Below are positions 45,378 to 60,028 of a stretch of 64,000 nt of DNA, piece after piece; position 1 is the first letter of the stretch; every line of letters begins with the position of its first letter. A program made the translations under genes and the position numbers. Origin of the DNA: Armillaria gallica (Eukaryota > Basidiomycota > Agaricomycetes > Agaricales > Physalacriaceae); contig JBANDB010000009.1 in assembly GCA_037576215.1 (NCBI GenBank), positions 2,728,001 to 2,792,000 on the forward strand, in the 5' to 3' direction. Under the pieces are notes generated by a model, which worked only from the letters and a program-made list of their open reading frames with translations, was not told the DNA's origin and did no database searches.

Positions 45378-48300
45378 CTACAGCGATATAGGCTTACTAT
45401 CTTTTTGCGCTTGATACAGTCAATGCAGGGTGTGCGGGTACTAAAGGCGAGCAAGACTCACCCATTGTAATCCGATCACCCAATGAAAGAGCTATGCCCT
45501 GCGTCTTGCTACGAATTCTCACATGGCCTGTAATGGTACCCGCCTCCGTCCGTTCAATGCTTAGATTCGCCAGCGCATCTTCGCCTATACGCTAGAATTA
45601 GCGATGCAATCACCTCAGGGATTTGATACCTACCAAACAGGCTTCTTGCATACATATTTGCGGACAGGAAGTCGCATTCTCCTGAAAGGGCACCGTCAGG
45701 TGTCAGACACGACATATTCGTCGCCTTCATGACATGCTTGAGGTACTCTCTGGGATCACTAGAAAACGAGCACGTTAGTACTTAAGTACTTCATCAATAT
45801 GAACTTTTCAACACATACGACATAGAATTGTTGACGTTGACTCGATTCTCCCATTCGAATTCGGTCCACATACTACGGAACTATGGATGAATTAAGTACG
45901 CTGTCTTAACCCAAAGGCTACGATGACTCACCTGCGCCTCGTTACAGTAAGCCGGTTTGATATAGTCCATGATATCAATATGGATGTCGTTGAGAATGAC
46001 ACAGGCCTCTGACATATTGTGACCTTCCCAAAGTATGCTTCCGAAGATGACGCCAGTTTCCGTCGATGACACCTGGAGACCAGTCAAGTTCGTTTTCCGA
46101 GAATGATGATGAGATGACAAACTTTTATAGTGGCTTTGATGCTCTGGAATCCATGTGGGCCGATGGTATAAACTGACGGTCTTTCGACGATTTTGAGATC
46201 GCCTAGAGTAGCAAAATCGAGGCAAAGGTTTTGCAATGTGTTCGGTGTCTGGTTAACTAGAAGCACGTCTTTTGCACCAAACAATATTATTGCCTTGCGG
46301 ATCACAATATGCTAAACACTCACCAAGCATGATATCAAACCCATGCATTTTGACATATGCTTCGGCGTATATTGGATCGGAAAATCCTGGCAGGGTGTAT
46401 TAACGACTACGTATCCAAAACATTGTTTGAGGACCTCACCAGTGAGCTGAGCAATTCGGCTAAGATTCGAAATGAAGTCTTCTTGGACTTCGCCCGAGCC
46501 CGTTGCACGACCAACATCCTCATCATCCTGTATGGCAAAATGAATATTTCTGAAGTAAGATACGTACAGACACGCTCACATCAATGGCATCATCAGTAGT
46601 CTTCTTGGAGAACTGCCTGAATGTCAGCAGATCATCAACTTGGACGACTGCCGCCTTCGTCGCCTCCGTTTCTTTCTTCTCAAGTGCTCGTTTCTAAATA
46701 AACATTCAGAGTTCGCCTCAGTAAGAGTAGATAAAGATAAAGAGACCTCTTGAGCAGTGAGCATCTTGGAGAAGGCGACTTTAGAATCGCTGAGGAAGAC
46801 TTCATGAACGACAGGCTGTGCTCGAAGCTCGCTGAGAGTTTGTATACAATTCATTATACGCTCGTTGGAGTCTTCATCGATTTGAACGGTGACAAACTTA
46901 GACTGGCCAACACGAATGATTGAAGTCATGATCAACATTGCCTATTTCCCAGATGTTAGTTAAAAGACTCGGATATCAAAGAAGGCATACCTCAGCGCGT
47001 AACGAGTTGGAGGTAACCGTATCTTTACTCAAATCGTCGAAACGAAGGGCGAGTTTACAAAGGGCCACCGCTAAGACGGCTCCGGTGAAGAAGTCACCTC
47101 CTAGAATGAGTGCTAACATTTACGGTATTAGGCAGGCACAAGGATCGGGTTAGGTATTGCTTACTTCGCAGGGGAGGTTTAGCAGCAGATTTAACAGCTT
47201 CCAAACGAGATGCTGCTGTACTTGAGTATGCTGTTTCTGTCGCATACGTTCCATCCGCCAGTACCTTTGGTCGTCCAATAACTTCCGCCTTTTCTCCCTT
47301 CTCCGTCTCGATATCCTCTCCGCCTGCTTCATCTAGCAATCGTTGCTCTGATGCGAGTATGGGGATCTCGCCCAGTACCTTCCTCACAGCTTGCATAGTC
47401 TCCCGGATGTCGGCTACTGTTTCGACGTATTCGCCCAAAATCCATAGCACTCCACGGAAAACCTTTCCAGACTTAATCTCGGGTAAGGTTTGAATCAATC
47501 TTTCACAGATGGCCGCTCTAAGATTGGGGAATTTCTCCACAACTTCACGCACGAAGGCAACAACGTCGAGAGCGGAGGGGTTGCTTGTGTCGCCGAGGAA
47601 TTCCATCAGGGCGTGTACAACACTGGCCGCAACCTCGGAGAACTTGATAGCCGTGACATGGATAGACTGGATGAGCAATTGTCTATACTCCGAAGCCTGT
47701 GAGATACAGTTGAGTATGACGATCAGCGACCAAGAAAATGGTCCTACCTTGTCGAAGTCAGATTCCTGTGTCTTTTGAAGCTGCTTCTTCAGGAAGAGAA
47801 CGACTTCTTCAACATTACGACTAGTTGTCATGCTGAGAACCACGCTGATAGCTTTCCGACGGACCTCCATGTCGGCACTGAAGACGTATTAGTGAAGTAA
47901 TCATACAAAAAGCTGCCACTTACGTAGACAGGATCTGCAACACATCCATTATGAGACCATCCATAACATGGCCATGCCTTGAACGAAGAGCGTCGAGACG
48001 ATCTAATACGATGAGCTTAACGTTATTATCCGATTCCTTTATTATGAGGTTGATGTAACAAGATGCAGCGGCTAAAAGGTCGTGTCAGAAAGGGAACAGC
48101 CCGTGATGTACAAGCGAGTATGATGATACCTTTGACCGCTGCAGGGTTCTGTGTAAGTGCTGTCAGCGTTGTTGCCGCCTCGTATTTAACAGCATGCGAG
48201 GAGACGTTGAGAAGGTCGAATATGCATCGAATGTAACGACCCTAATTAGTTCAAAGTTCAGATACAGATTGGGAGCATAGGAGGGAATGTGTATACATAC

Positions 48301-49183
48301 ACGCTGGGCGGATTCATTTTTGCAATCCATGCGTATCACTTCAATAATGCTCATCTGCAGCGCCTCATCTAGGGACGGAATGGAGTCGTAAATGCTCGAA
48401 ATGTACTCGACGGCCTTGGGCATAGAGCAATGAGCCAAAAACACAAACGCATTCCGCTTGCAGGTCGAGTCGGTTTCCGCAGCGAGGAAGGTAAGCATAA
48501 GCTCAGGGGCGTCTGGGATGAGATGCTCGTATTCGCGATAGATGGAATATACGGCGAAGACTGCATTTTTGCGGACGTAGGAGTGTCGATGCTCTAGACA
48601 GGATCTACAGGTAGGAATAAGAGGTTCAAGGAGCTCAGAATCTTTCGCGATTTTTTGCAGGAACCGCAGAGTTGCACCACGGATGTACTCGTTTGGGTGT
48701 TGCTACATAAAAAGCGATTCTAACAGCTGGCGGGTTGCATGATGGGGAGGACATACCAAGTCATTTCGAATGGCGTTGCTGGACACAAAGGTCAATTATC
48801 ATCAGGTAAAGCAACTGACTATATGCGCACACGACAAGAATCATTTCCTGTTTCAGTTTTCCCTGCTCATCGTACTTTGGACAGACTTCCCAGTAGAAAT
48901 GCAATAACTTCTTTAGCTGCTTGTTCCGCGACGGCAAGACGAATTGAATAATGGGCATGAGCAGTGTCGGCTGGGTCACAAATGAGTATCCTATATCATC
49001 CTCAAAGCCATGTTACCCTCACCTGGGGATTTCCATTGATAGTCGAAGTGACGATCCGGCGCAACGTGTCGATTTTGACTTCATCAGAGCCTTTTTCAAG
49101 GAGCTGCGCAGTTCAGACGTCGAAGGAGATTCCGTGGCCGCCTCGAAGATAACCGTGTAGCATGACGTGTCTGCACCAGACAT
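45378..49183 (-). CDS. SEC26: Coatomer subunit beta (beta-COP)
   Basis: A long multi-exon gene from ATG 49183 to TAG 45378. Early exons are 49183-49023, 48970-48831, a 22-bp microexon 48778-48757, 48702-48301 and one starting 48241. It encodes the adaptin-like trunk ([96 protein letters not shown]) and appendage ([37 protein letters not shown]). beta-COP is a core subunit of COPI, which coats vesicles returning from Golgi to ER and works with p24 proteins. Exon 1 needs a one-base shift between STSELRSS and [11 protein letters not shown] (about 49095-49105, next to a run of five T); the other exons I traced join in frame. Confidence 0.92.
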
Positions 49184-49323
49184 TGTGGCCGACGACGACG
49201 ACGACGACAGAGAAAGAAGGTGAGTGGAAGTGTAGCGGCTGTAACGCGTTGACCTTCGTTGGCTTATGTCACGTACCTGTGGGAAAATAAAAAGCACCGC
49301 GCTCGTTGTCCTGAACGTCCTCC

Positions 49324-51052
<1,729 letters not shown>

Positions 51053-51196
51053 CATGTCCGTTATGTAGTCTCTTGTTTTTAGTATATTTAGTGTCACCGC
51101 TCGTCCTGAAAATCTAACCCCTATCCTTTGTTTGCTCCTGTTGCAACTCGAGGTTGTTGAAAGAGCACAGCCACCAGTTCTTCGTCACATTCAACG

Positions 51197-53232
51197 ATGA
51201 GCTCGCCAAAGCGGCCGGGGTCCCCTTCACCAGGCTCTGATTCGAAACGTGTAAAACTCTCAGCGACGGAGCAAAACCAGGGTGCATCCGTTGTCGACCC
51301 CGACTCTGCACCCGGTAAACGCAGCGAGCTCGACCCCATCCAGTCCGGTGACATTGGGAACCTCCCCAGCGAGGAGGGCGCCACGGCAGGAGAGTCATCG
51401 TCTCGCCCCGATGTACGCGTGAAGGTGCTGGGAGACGATGAGGACGGCGGAGACGTGTCTATGGGCGAGGACGAGGGAGAATCTGGCGACGAAAACGACG
51501 ATGAAGACCCAGCGCAATTGGAAGCTACGCGCCTTCGTCTCGAGGAACAGGCAAGGAAATACTTGGCTTCGCAGACCCACGAAGTCATTATTCCGTCGTA
51601 TTCCTCCTGGTTCGACATGGCCAAGATACATCCTGTCGAGCGCCGAGCCTTACCTGAGTTTTTCAACTCCCGGAATCGGTCCAAGAGCCCAGCAATATAC
51701 AAGGACTACCGTGATTTCATGGTCAATACCTATAGGCTGCGGCCTACGGAGTATTTGACCGTCACTGCCTGCCGTAGAAATCTTGCAGGCGACGTCTGCG
51801 CCATCATGCGCGTCCACGCGTTTCTCGAGCAATGGGGTCTGATTAACTACCAGGTATGTGCTACTCAGTTCAGTTTTCAGCTATGTCGTTAAATATTTCT
51901 CTGCAGATTGATCCAGATGCTCGTCCTGCCGCCCTTGTTCCTCCATTTACAGGCCATTTCCGTGTTATTCTTGACACGCCACGGGGTCTCCAGTCCCTAC
52001 ACCCCGGCTCAAAGCCTCCCAATCCTGGCGCAGCTGCCGTCAATGGCGCTCAAAAATCCTCTACAGCAAACTCTGCTTCTCTCGAACTTCGGTCATCCAT
52101 ATACCAGACTTCATCCAAGTCGAGTCGGCCTGTCAGTAGCTCAGAAGCCAAGGAACTTGCAAACGGGACCAACGGAAGCACGCCTGCCAGCGGTCTCTAT
52201 ACTTGTGATACCTGCGGCTCTGATTGCACCCCCCTCCGGTACCACTCTCTAAAAGAGAAGAAGTTCCATCTCTGCGGCCCGTGCTATCTCAACGGGCGCT
52301 TCCCTTCTACCATGTTCAGCGGTGACTTTGTCAAGCTGACGAGCGCTACTCCGTCGGCAGGGGAAGGTACCGATACCTGGTCAGATCAAGAAGTTCTCTC
52401 GCTGCTCGAAGGAGTGGAGATGTATGATGATGACTGGAGTAAAATTGAAGAGCATGTCATGACCAAGACCGCCCAGCAGTGTATACGCAAATTCTTGGAA
52501 CTGCCGATTGAGGACCCGTACTTGAATAGCGAAGGGTCTATGGGTCCTCTGAGGTTTAGCAGGATGCCATTCGAGCAGGCGGACAACCCTGTCATGAGCG
52601 TCGTTGCCTTCCTGGCTGGAGTTGTGGGGCCAGGAGTGGCGGCAGAGGCAGCAAAAACAGCTTTGCATGAACTCACAGAGGACTCGAAGCCGGACACGGG
52701 GAAAGAGGAAGACAAGATGGATCAGGACCGGCCTGAAGACGAAGCTAGCCAGTCAAAGGCCGACGAGAAGACAGCGGAGGAGGGCAAGGTGTCATCTCGT
52801 ACCCTCCCTCATTCTAAAGTCGCCCGTGCAGCTGACTTGGCTCTCAAATCGTCTGCCAAAGCCGCCCAGTCCCTCGCCGACGCCGAAGATGCGCAGATCC
52901 GGTCGACTCTTGCGTCTATGATCAAGCTGACACTTACCAAGCTGGAATTGAAGATGTCGCAGTTTGAAGAGCTGGAGGACATTTTAGAAGAGGAGCGGAA
53001 GGGGTTAGAGAGTACAAGGATGGCCCTCGTGCAAGAACGATTAGGGCTGAAAAAGATGGTAGACAACGTCAAGTCTCTCATCACGAAGAATGGGAGCGGG
53101 GTCAACGGTCTTGGCAATGTGTCACTCGGGAACAGTGGCCAAGGGACTGTTGTCAATGAGGTACAGCCTGGGACGATGATGGAGGGTGGTATGGGGCCCG
53201 TAGACGACGGCAGCATGTTACAGTTGACCTAA
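51197..53232 (+). CDS. RSC8: SWIRM-SANT chromatin-remodelling subunit (Rsc8/Swi3/SMARCC)
   Basis: Two exons, 51197-51853 and 51907-53232, give 660 residues. After an acidic disordered N-terminus comes the SWIRM domain (about residues 130-220: [39 protein letters not shown]). A zinc-binding ZZ-like segment follows (about 317-350: CDTCG, then LCGPC), then a SANT domain (about 375-420: [33 protein letters not shown]). Next is the conserved [16 protein letters not shown] and a C-terminal coiled coil rich in Glu/Leu/Arg. This is the scaffold subunit of SWI/SNF or RSC. Yeast has two paralogues (Swi3, Rsc8); the compact size fits Rsc8, but I cannot tell which complex it serves. Confidence 0.92.
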
Positions 53233-53330
53233 TTTCGTGTATGTTTGAGTTTTTCTATATATTGCTATTGTGCTCTCGTGTACATTATACGACATATTGC
53301 ATTCGTTAAAATGCTCAACGAAGATAAGAA

Positions 53331-54015
53331 CTAGTGGGTCTGGCCCATTTGAACATAGGGAAGGGTCAACTGCCACCACACGACCATTCCAAGACCAACC
53401 AGACCATGTACGGTTCCCCATGCATTTTCTGGAGTGATGCGATACCTGTAGGATGTGAGAATAAGAAAAGTAGACGGGGTTGAGCCACTCACTGCTCGAA
53501 GAAGGGACCGAACGAGTAGGGAATGAAACGGGGAGCATAGTATAGGACGGTAGAAGCTGAGCTGTGGTATACACATAGACCCAATGCTAGAGCTCGTTTT
53601 CCCGGAAGAAATTCTGCATGTGCGATGTGAACCGTTGTGTCGAGGAGAAAAAGAGATAGACATACCCGGCAACGGGAAGCACAGTAGCGCGACTATACAT
53701 GACGCCAGAGCCAAGGATGCATACAACTACGATGGTTCGAGACAGACAGAGCGATCGGTCACTGACACACACCTTAAGAAGGACCAAGGTTGTGTTGGTG
53801 AGCTGCAGAAAGGGCAGCGTGGCAGGGGACCATATGCCTTGAATTGCAAGAGGAATCTCGACTGCAATGTGCAACAGAAAAACGACAGAGCTAATAGTGT
53901 ATATGAATATACGTGAGAGGGCCACCAATATAAACGTACAGAGGGCTACGGGGCGGAGCAGACATGGTGGTCGTAGTCTACTAATATTTACTTTCTCACG
54001 GCGAATGAATGTCAA
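53331..54015 (-). CDS. Small multi-pass membrane protein, unknown function
   Basis: Exons read FILVALSRIFIYTISSVVFL, EIPLAIQGIWSPATLPFLQL and NTTLVLLK; then LYASLALASCIVALLCFPLP; then FLPGKRALALGLCVYHSSAS, TVLYYAPRFIPYSF; and finally ITPENAWGTVHGLVGLGMVVWW to a stop at 53331. Three introns of about 45-50 bp separate them. There are four hydrophobic helices in about 170 residues and no enzymatic motif. The start is unclear: an ATG at 53966 (MSAPPRSPL) looks like a natural N-terminus but is in another frame than the first helix, whereas an in-frame ATG lies at 54015. A single missing base near GCTCCGCCCC would reconcile them. I recognise the layout as a conserved fungal protein but not a function. 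Confidence 0.6.
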
Positions 54016-54123
54016 TTTTATCTATCGTCTACTGAACATTGTACCCTATCAAGCTTCTCCTTCCGAGTATCTCCCCAATCTAAACCCAAACAGTTCAGTA
54101 CCTTTATAAAATAAAAAAAAGGT

Positions 54124-54577
54124 TCAAAAATTCCATACTTTGAAGATACCATAAGCCTCTAGCGCATACACGCCGACCTTGGCAAAGTTCAGCTGCCGCC
54201 ACTTGAGGGCCGACTCCCAGATTTCCCGGTACGCAGCCTTGACCTCCGCAACGGACTTGGGCGGTGCCAGGCTCTCTGCAACGTAGACTTGCTTCGCCAG
54301 TGACCGTACAACCGCAAAGTTATACACTATCGGTTCCCGGTAGGCTAGTTTTTCCCCCCTTTAGCTTCACGGTGCAGAGGACAAGAGCTAGCGACGTACC
54401 TCCCAACAAGCTCCCAGCCCGTTCTCCCAAAGGCCCCAAAGCCTTGATGATCTTTTCCGCACCAGCTTTTCCTTGCTCAAAGGCCTTTCCGGCGGCTTCC
54501 TGCGCCTTTTCTTGTGTCGACTTGGTCGAGTATTGACGAGCGTGGCGAGCTGCCTGGACGATACGGGCCCGTAGCAT
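54124..54577 (-). CDS. ATP20: Mitochondrial ATP synthase subunit g
   Basis: Two exons, 54577-54400 and 54344-54124, make 132 residues. The N-terminus MLRARIVQAARHARQYSTKS is a mitochondrial presequence. The body matches subunit g: EPIVYNFAVVRSLAKQVYVA, ESLAPPKS, then LNFAKVGVYALEAYGIFKV near the C-terminus, the single membrane helix with the GxxxG-related face. Subunit g sits in the Fo membrane part of F1Fo-ATP synthase and helps dimer formation and crista shape. The intron is 55 bp. Confidence 0.9.
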
Positions 54578-54689
54578 TTTTATCGAGGTGGAGGGAAGAA
54601 TTAGGGACTGTGGGAAGTTTGGTTGGCCTCGGAACGGAACGGGAAATCTTATCTTATCACTTGTATTACACAATCTATATTACTCTATC

Positions 54690-56697
54690 TTACATCCTTT
54701 CAAGTGGTCGAATGCTCAATAGCCTCATCGCAGCAGCCAGGACATCTCGTGCAGAATCATACAGCCACATCCGAGCCCGAGCTTTCTCAATGTCCTCTTC
54801 TCCCTTGACCACCACCGTCTCCCATGCACTGGAGATCGCGTGACTGAGCCTGAATGCAAACGTTACGACCCCACTGGGCTCGTGTGTTTTCAGAGCGACC
54901 TTGACGACATCTGGATATGATCCCAACAACATAGCGATATCGCGTGCGTGTTGCGACTGAGTCAATGTCTCGATGTCGATCTGTGACGGCGGAGGAAGTG
55001 GTAGCAGATGTGGGTTTTTCCGACCGATAGATGCAAGTCGGACATGCGCGTATTGAAGGTAGGGACCTGTATCGCCCTCGAAAGATTTCATTCGGTCCCA
55101 CGTAAACGTGTAGTTGTTGATTCTGCACACAGCATGAGAAGACAGAACGTGACAAGGTCTACTGACATACCGTTTCGCAGCCATATCCTGTATTTTCACA
55201 CCAGTGATACCGACTTCTCGACTCGTCGTTTCGGGGTCCTCTATGGCAGCATACTTGTCTTCATTCTTCTGCATCTGCTCATGCATCACTTGGGCGGCCT
55301 CTTTAATAATCTGATCCAAGAATACGACAGTTCCTTTCCGTGTGCTCATGCCCTGAACAAGTCCGTAATTGACGTGCTCAAGAGATTTGGCCCAGGGGAA
55401 CTCGAGAAGCTGAAGAACCTTGAAGAACTGCTGGACGTGAAGATCCTGCTGCGATGATATGACATATATCATCTTGTCGAACTTGTACTTTTCATATCGT
55501 TCAATGGCACCTCCAATATCCCGAGTGAGATATATTGATGTCCCATCTGCGAAAGAATCGTAAGTGCCAAGTAAACAATGCAAAGGAACGGATGTACCCT
55601 TTTTGCGGAGAACAGCTTTTCCGAGCTTCCATTTCTCCAAATCGACGATTTTTGCACCATCAGCATCAGTGATAAGACCCATGTCCTCTAGACGGGCCTG
55701 TGCCTTGTCCTGCCATTCCTTTCCGACCATACTCTCGCCCGTATAAACGTCGAACTTGACATTGAGTCGGTCATATTCCTCGGCGTATTTCTTGACGCTC
55801 AACTCTCGCCAAACCCGCCAGTTTGTGAGCGCAGCCTCGTCGCCGTCCTCCATCCTTTTGAACCATTTGCCTGCCTCAGCCTTGACCTCGGGGTTGGCTT
55901 CAGCATCTTTGTTAATCTTGACATATATATCAAAGAGGTGCTTGATCGCGTCTTTTTCGAGTTCCTCTTGGGATCCATATTTCTCGAACCCAACTGCGAT
56001 AAGACCAAACTGGGAGCCTGATTGAACGATGCGAGGTGTGAGATACAAATTGGACTGACCTGGGTACCCCAGTCTCCGAGGTAATTCATAGAAATAACGT
56101 CCCAGCCACAGCTTTTGTAGAGGTTGGCGAGAAACGCGCCGATGATTGTACTTCGCAGATGCCCGACATGGAAAGACTTTGCGATGTTGGGTGAGGAATA
56201 TTCGATGACGAGCGTTTTCCCCTTGCCAGATACGTTTGTGCCGTACTCGGGCTCTCCAGAAGGTGTATTGTGAGTGAGGGTGTGAATTTGAGTAAGGATT
56301 TCTCGGATGACAGTGGAAGTCGTGAGCTGGAAGTGAAGAAAAGCTTTGTCGTGTGTAACAGAGGCGACATATTCGTCTGATTGAAACTGGAGACGATCAG
56401 ACTTGGAGAAAGAAATAAGCAAGGACCACACACCTGAGCGATGACTTTTCCGGCGAGCTCATCGACCTTGCCTGGGAGACGGAATCGGGGCAGGGCGACG
56501 GTGAAATCGACGCCTTTTTTGCCGTAGTCAACGCCTGAATATGCCTGCTCTATAGTCAATGGGGGCAGAGCATCGGCAACCCGCTTTGCAATGGCCGCCC
56601 TAAAGGTATCGAGGACGCATCGAGAAGGATCTGTACCGGGAATAGACGAAGCCATTCTGCAAAAGGGACGTAGTCGGATTGCGTTGAAAAAAGCCAC
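54690..56697 (-). CDS. RARS: Arginyl-tRNA synthetase, class I
   Basis: Five exons run from about 56655 to 54690 and join in frame. The signature HIGH box is HVGH in [17 protein letters not shown]; the KMSKS-equivalent is MSTRKGTV, usual for this enzyme; [59 protein letters not shown] and the C-terminal anticodon-binding part follow. It charges tRNA-Arg. Two in-frame ATGs exist: 56655 (MASSIPGTD, cytosolic-type start) and 56697, which adds [14 protein letters not shown], a short arginine-rich, acid-free extension like a mitochondrial presequence. One gene could therefore serve both compartments by alternative starts. Confidence 0.93.
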
Positions 56698-56759
56698 AAC
56701 TGGTATTTATTCAAGAAAAATTAACATCGATCGAGTCACTGATTAGCACAGCCACTACT

Positions 56760-57475
56760 CTAGTCATCTAATTTTGGGAGAGCATCTGTTGGAATGTTTT
56801 CGCCCAATGCGAGTTGCTTGAACAGAATATATGCTCTATCCAGGTCGTCGTTCACGATAACATAGTCGTGCACGGCGGGTTCTTTGGCGTACTCAATCTC
56901 CCTCAGCGCCGTCGCCAGTCGCTTCGCCACCGATGCCTCTGTTTCCGTGCCCCGCCCCTTCAGCCGCTCGCGTAGCGATGCCATCGTGGGGGGCGAGATG
57001 AAGCAATACACCGGATTCAGCGATGTCGCCTTGATCTGTCGGACACCCTAACAGACGTTCGATGCACGCTTACGATCCCAGCATCCTGGCCACATACCTG
57101 CGCCTCGATGTCCAGGATACACCGCCGACCCTGCTTCTCCACCTCCCTCACAGTCTGGAAGCTCGTCCCGTAAAAGTTTCCAGAGAACTGCGCGTGTTCG
57201 ATAAATGCGCCTTGCTTGATGAGCTCCTGGAACTTGTCCACGGTTACAAAGTGGTACTGCTTTCCATCGACCTCGCCTGGTCGTGGATCACGAGTAGTGT
57301 CTGGGCCCTCGTTCAAGCCTTCTTTTCAGCGATTTATTGACAACAGGAGGCACCCACGAGAAACGCTGAAGCCAAATTTATCGGGGTATTCTGCAAACAG
57401 GCGTTGTAAAAGAGTGCTTTTTCCGACGCCAGAAGGGCCAGAAAGAATGAGAGGTCGCAGGAAATCTGGGAGCAT
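56760..57475 (-). CDS. GUK1: Guanylate kinase
   Basis: Three exons (57475-57358, 57300-57098, 57047-56760) give 202 residues, the usual length. The P-loop is GPSGVGKST at residues 13-21. GMP-binding sequences follow: [35 protein letters not shown] and [23 protein letters not shown] and [20 protein letters not shown] form the lid. It converts GMP and ATP to GDP and ADP. It is head-to-head with the kinase gene that starts at 57793. Confidence 0.95.
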
Positions 57476-57792
57476 GATGAGTACAATCAAAGATAGTATT
57501 CTGATGTCACGTGTCTTCTTTCTCTGCTGTGATGGATGTGACCAGCATCACTAAATGTCACGCTCTCTCTCTCTTCTCCTGTCGCCCTTTCCGTTACCGT
57601 CCCTCGCCTACGACCTTCTGCCGTCTCCTTGCCCCTTCTTCATTCCCGCCCTCCTCGACTTCCTTCCTTCGTTTCTCGAAGTCCTGTCTCTATCCGTTCA
57701 CAAAGGCTGGCTTCAGTGAAATCATTACCGCTGCTACCTTTACGTCTCATCAGTACCTGCTGTATCTTGAAACGCGGTAGCGACGAGCTATC

Positions 57793-59568
<1,776 letters not shown>

Positions 59569-60028
59569 CCCTGTAAGTATTTTTGGCGCAATTAGCTATA
59601 ATCTGCTTAGGCTCACACATCGGTGTTTCAACAGTAATTATGCCTCTTTTTCATCGTGTACATGCATTTTCTATCCTTTTCTTCCATCGGGTCCTCATCA
59701 TCTTTGCGCATCTCTCACTCATATTCACGTTCTCTTGTGCCCTTCTGAGCTGTCGTGGGTCGACATTTTCCTGCTTGTTCATGTCAATGCCCTGTCGACT
59801 TGCTTATACTTACCTGTCTATAACTGTCGCTTACGCTTGGGTCCCCTTGTTATTTTTATGGTCTTAGTAATGCGGCTCTAGCACCGCTGTACGGTTGTGG
59901 ATTGGGAGATATCGAAACAGATATTTTATACGGTATATACCCTGATTCGTGTCACGAGACTGGACGCGACAACAATAACGTACAAAGCCAAACCCCTGTC
60001 TAGCCACGCTTTGATAGAGACCGCCATC
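59569..60028. other. Intergenic region between kinase and DNA ligase genes
   Basis: The 3' end of the kinase gene and promoter of the ligase gene. Hydrophobic short frames (59583-59867) have T-rich composition with no start context or homologous look and are treated as chance. Confidence 0.5.

Noticed and set aside
59583..59867. Hydrophobic frame that could be a small membrane protein
   Set aside because: T-rich intergenic DNA gives hydrophobic residues by chance; there is no start context, intron structure or family resemblance.
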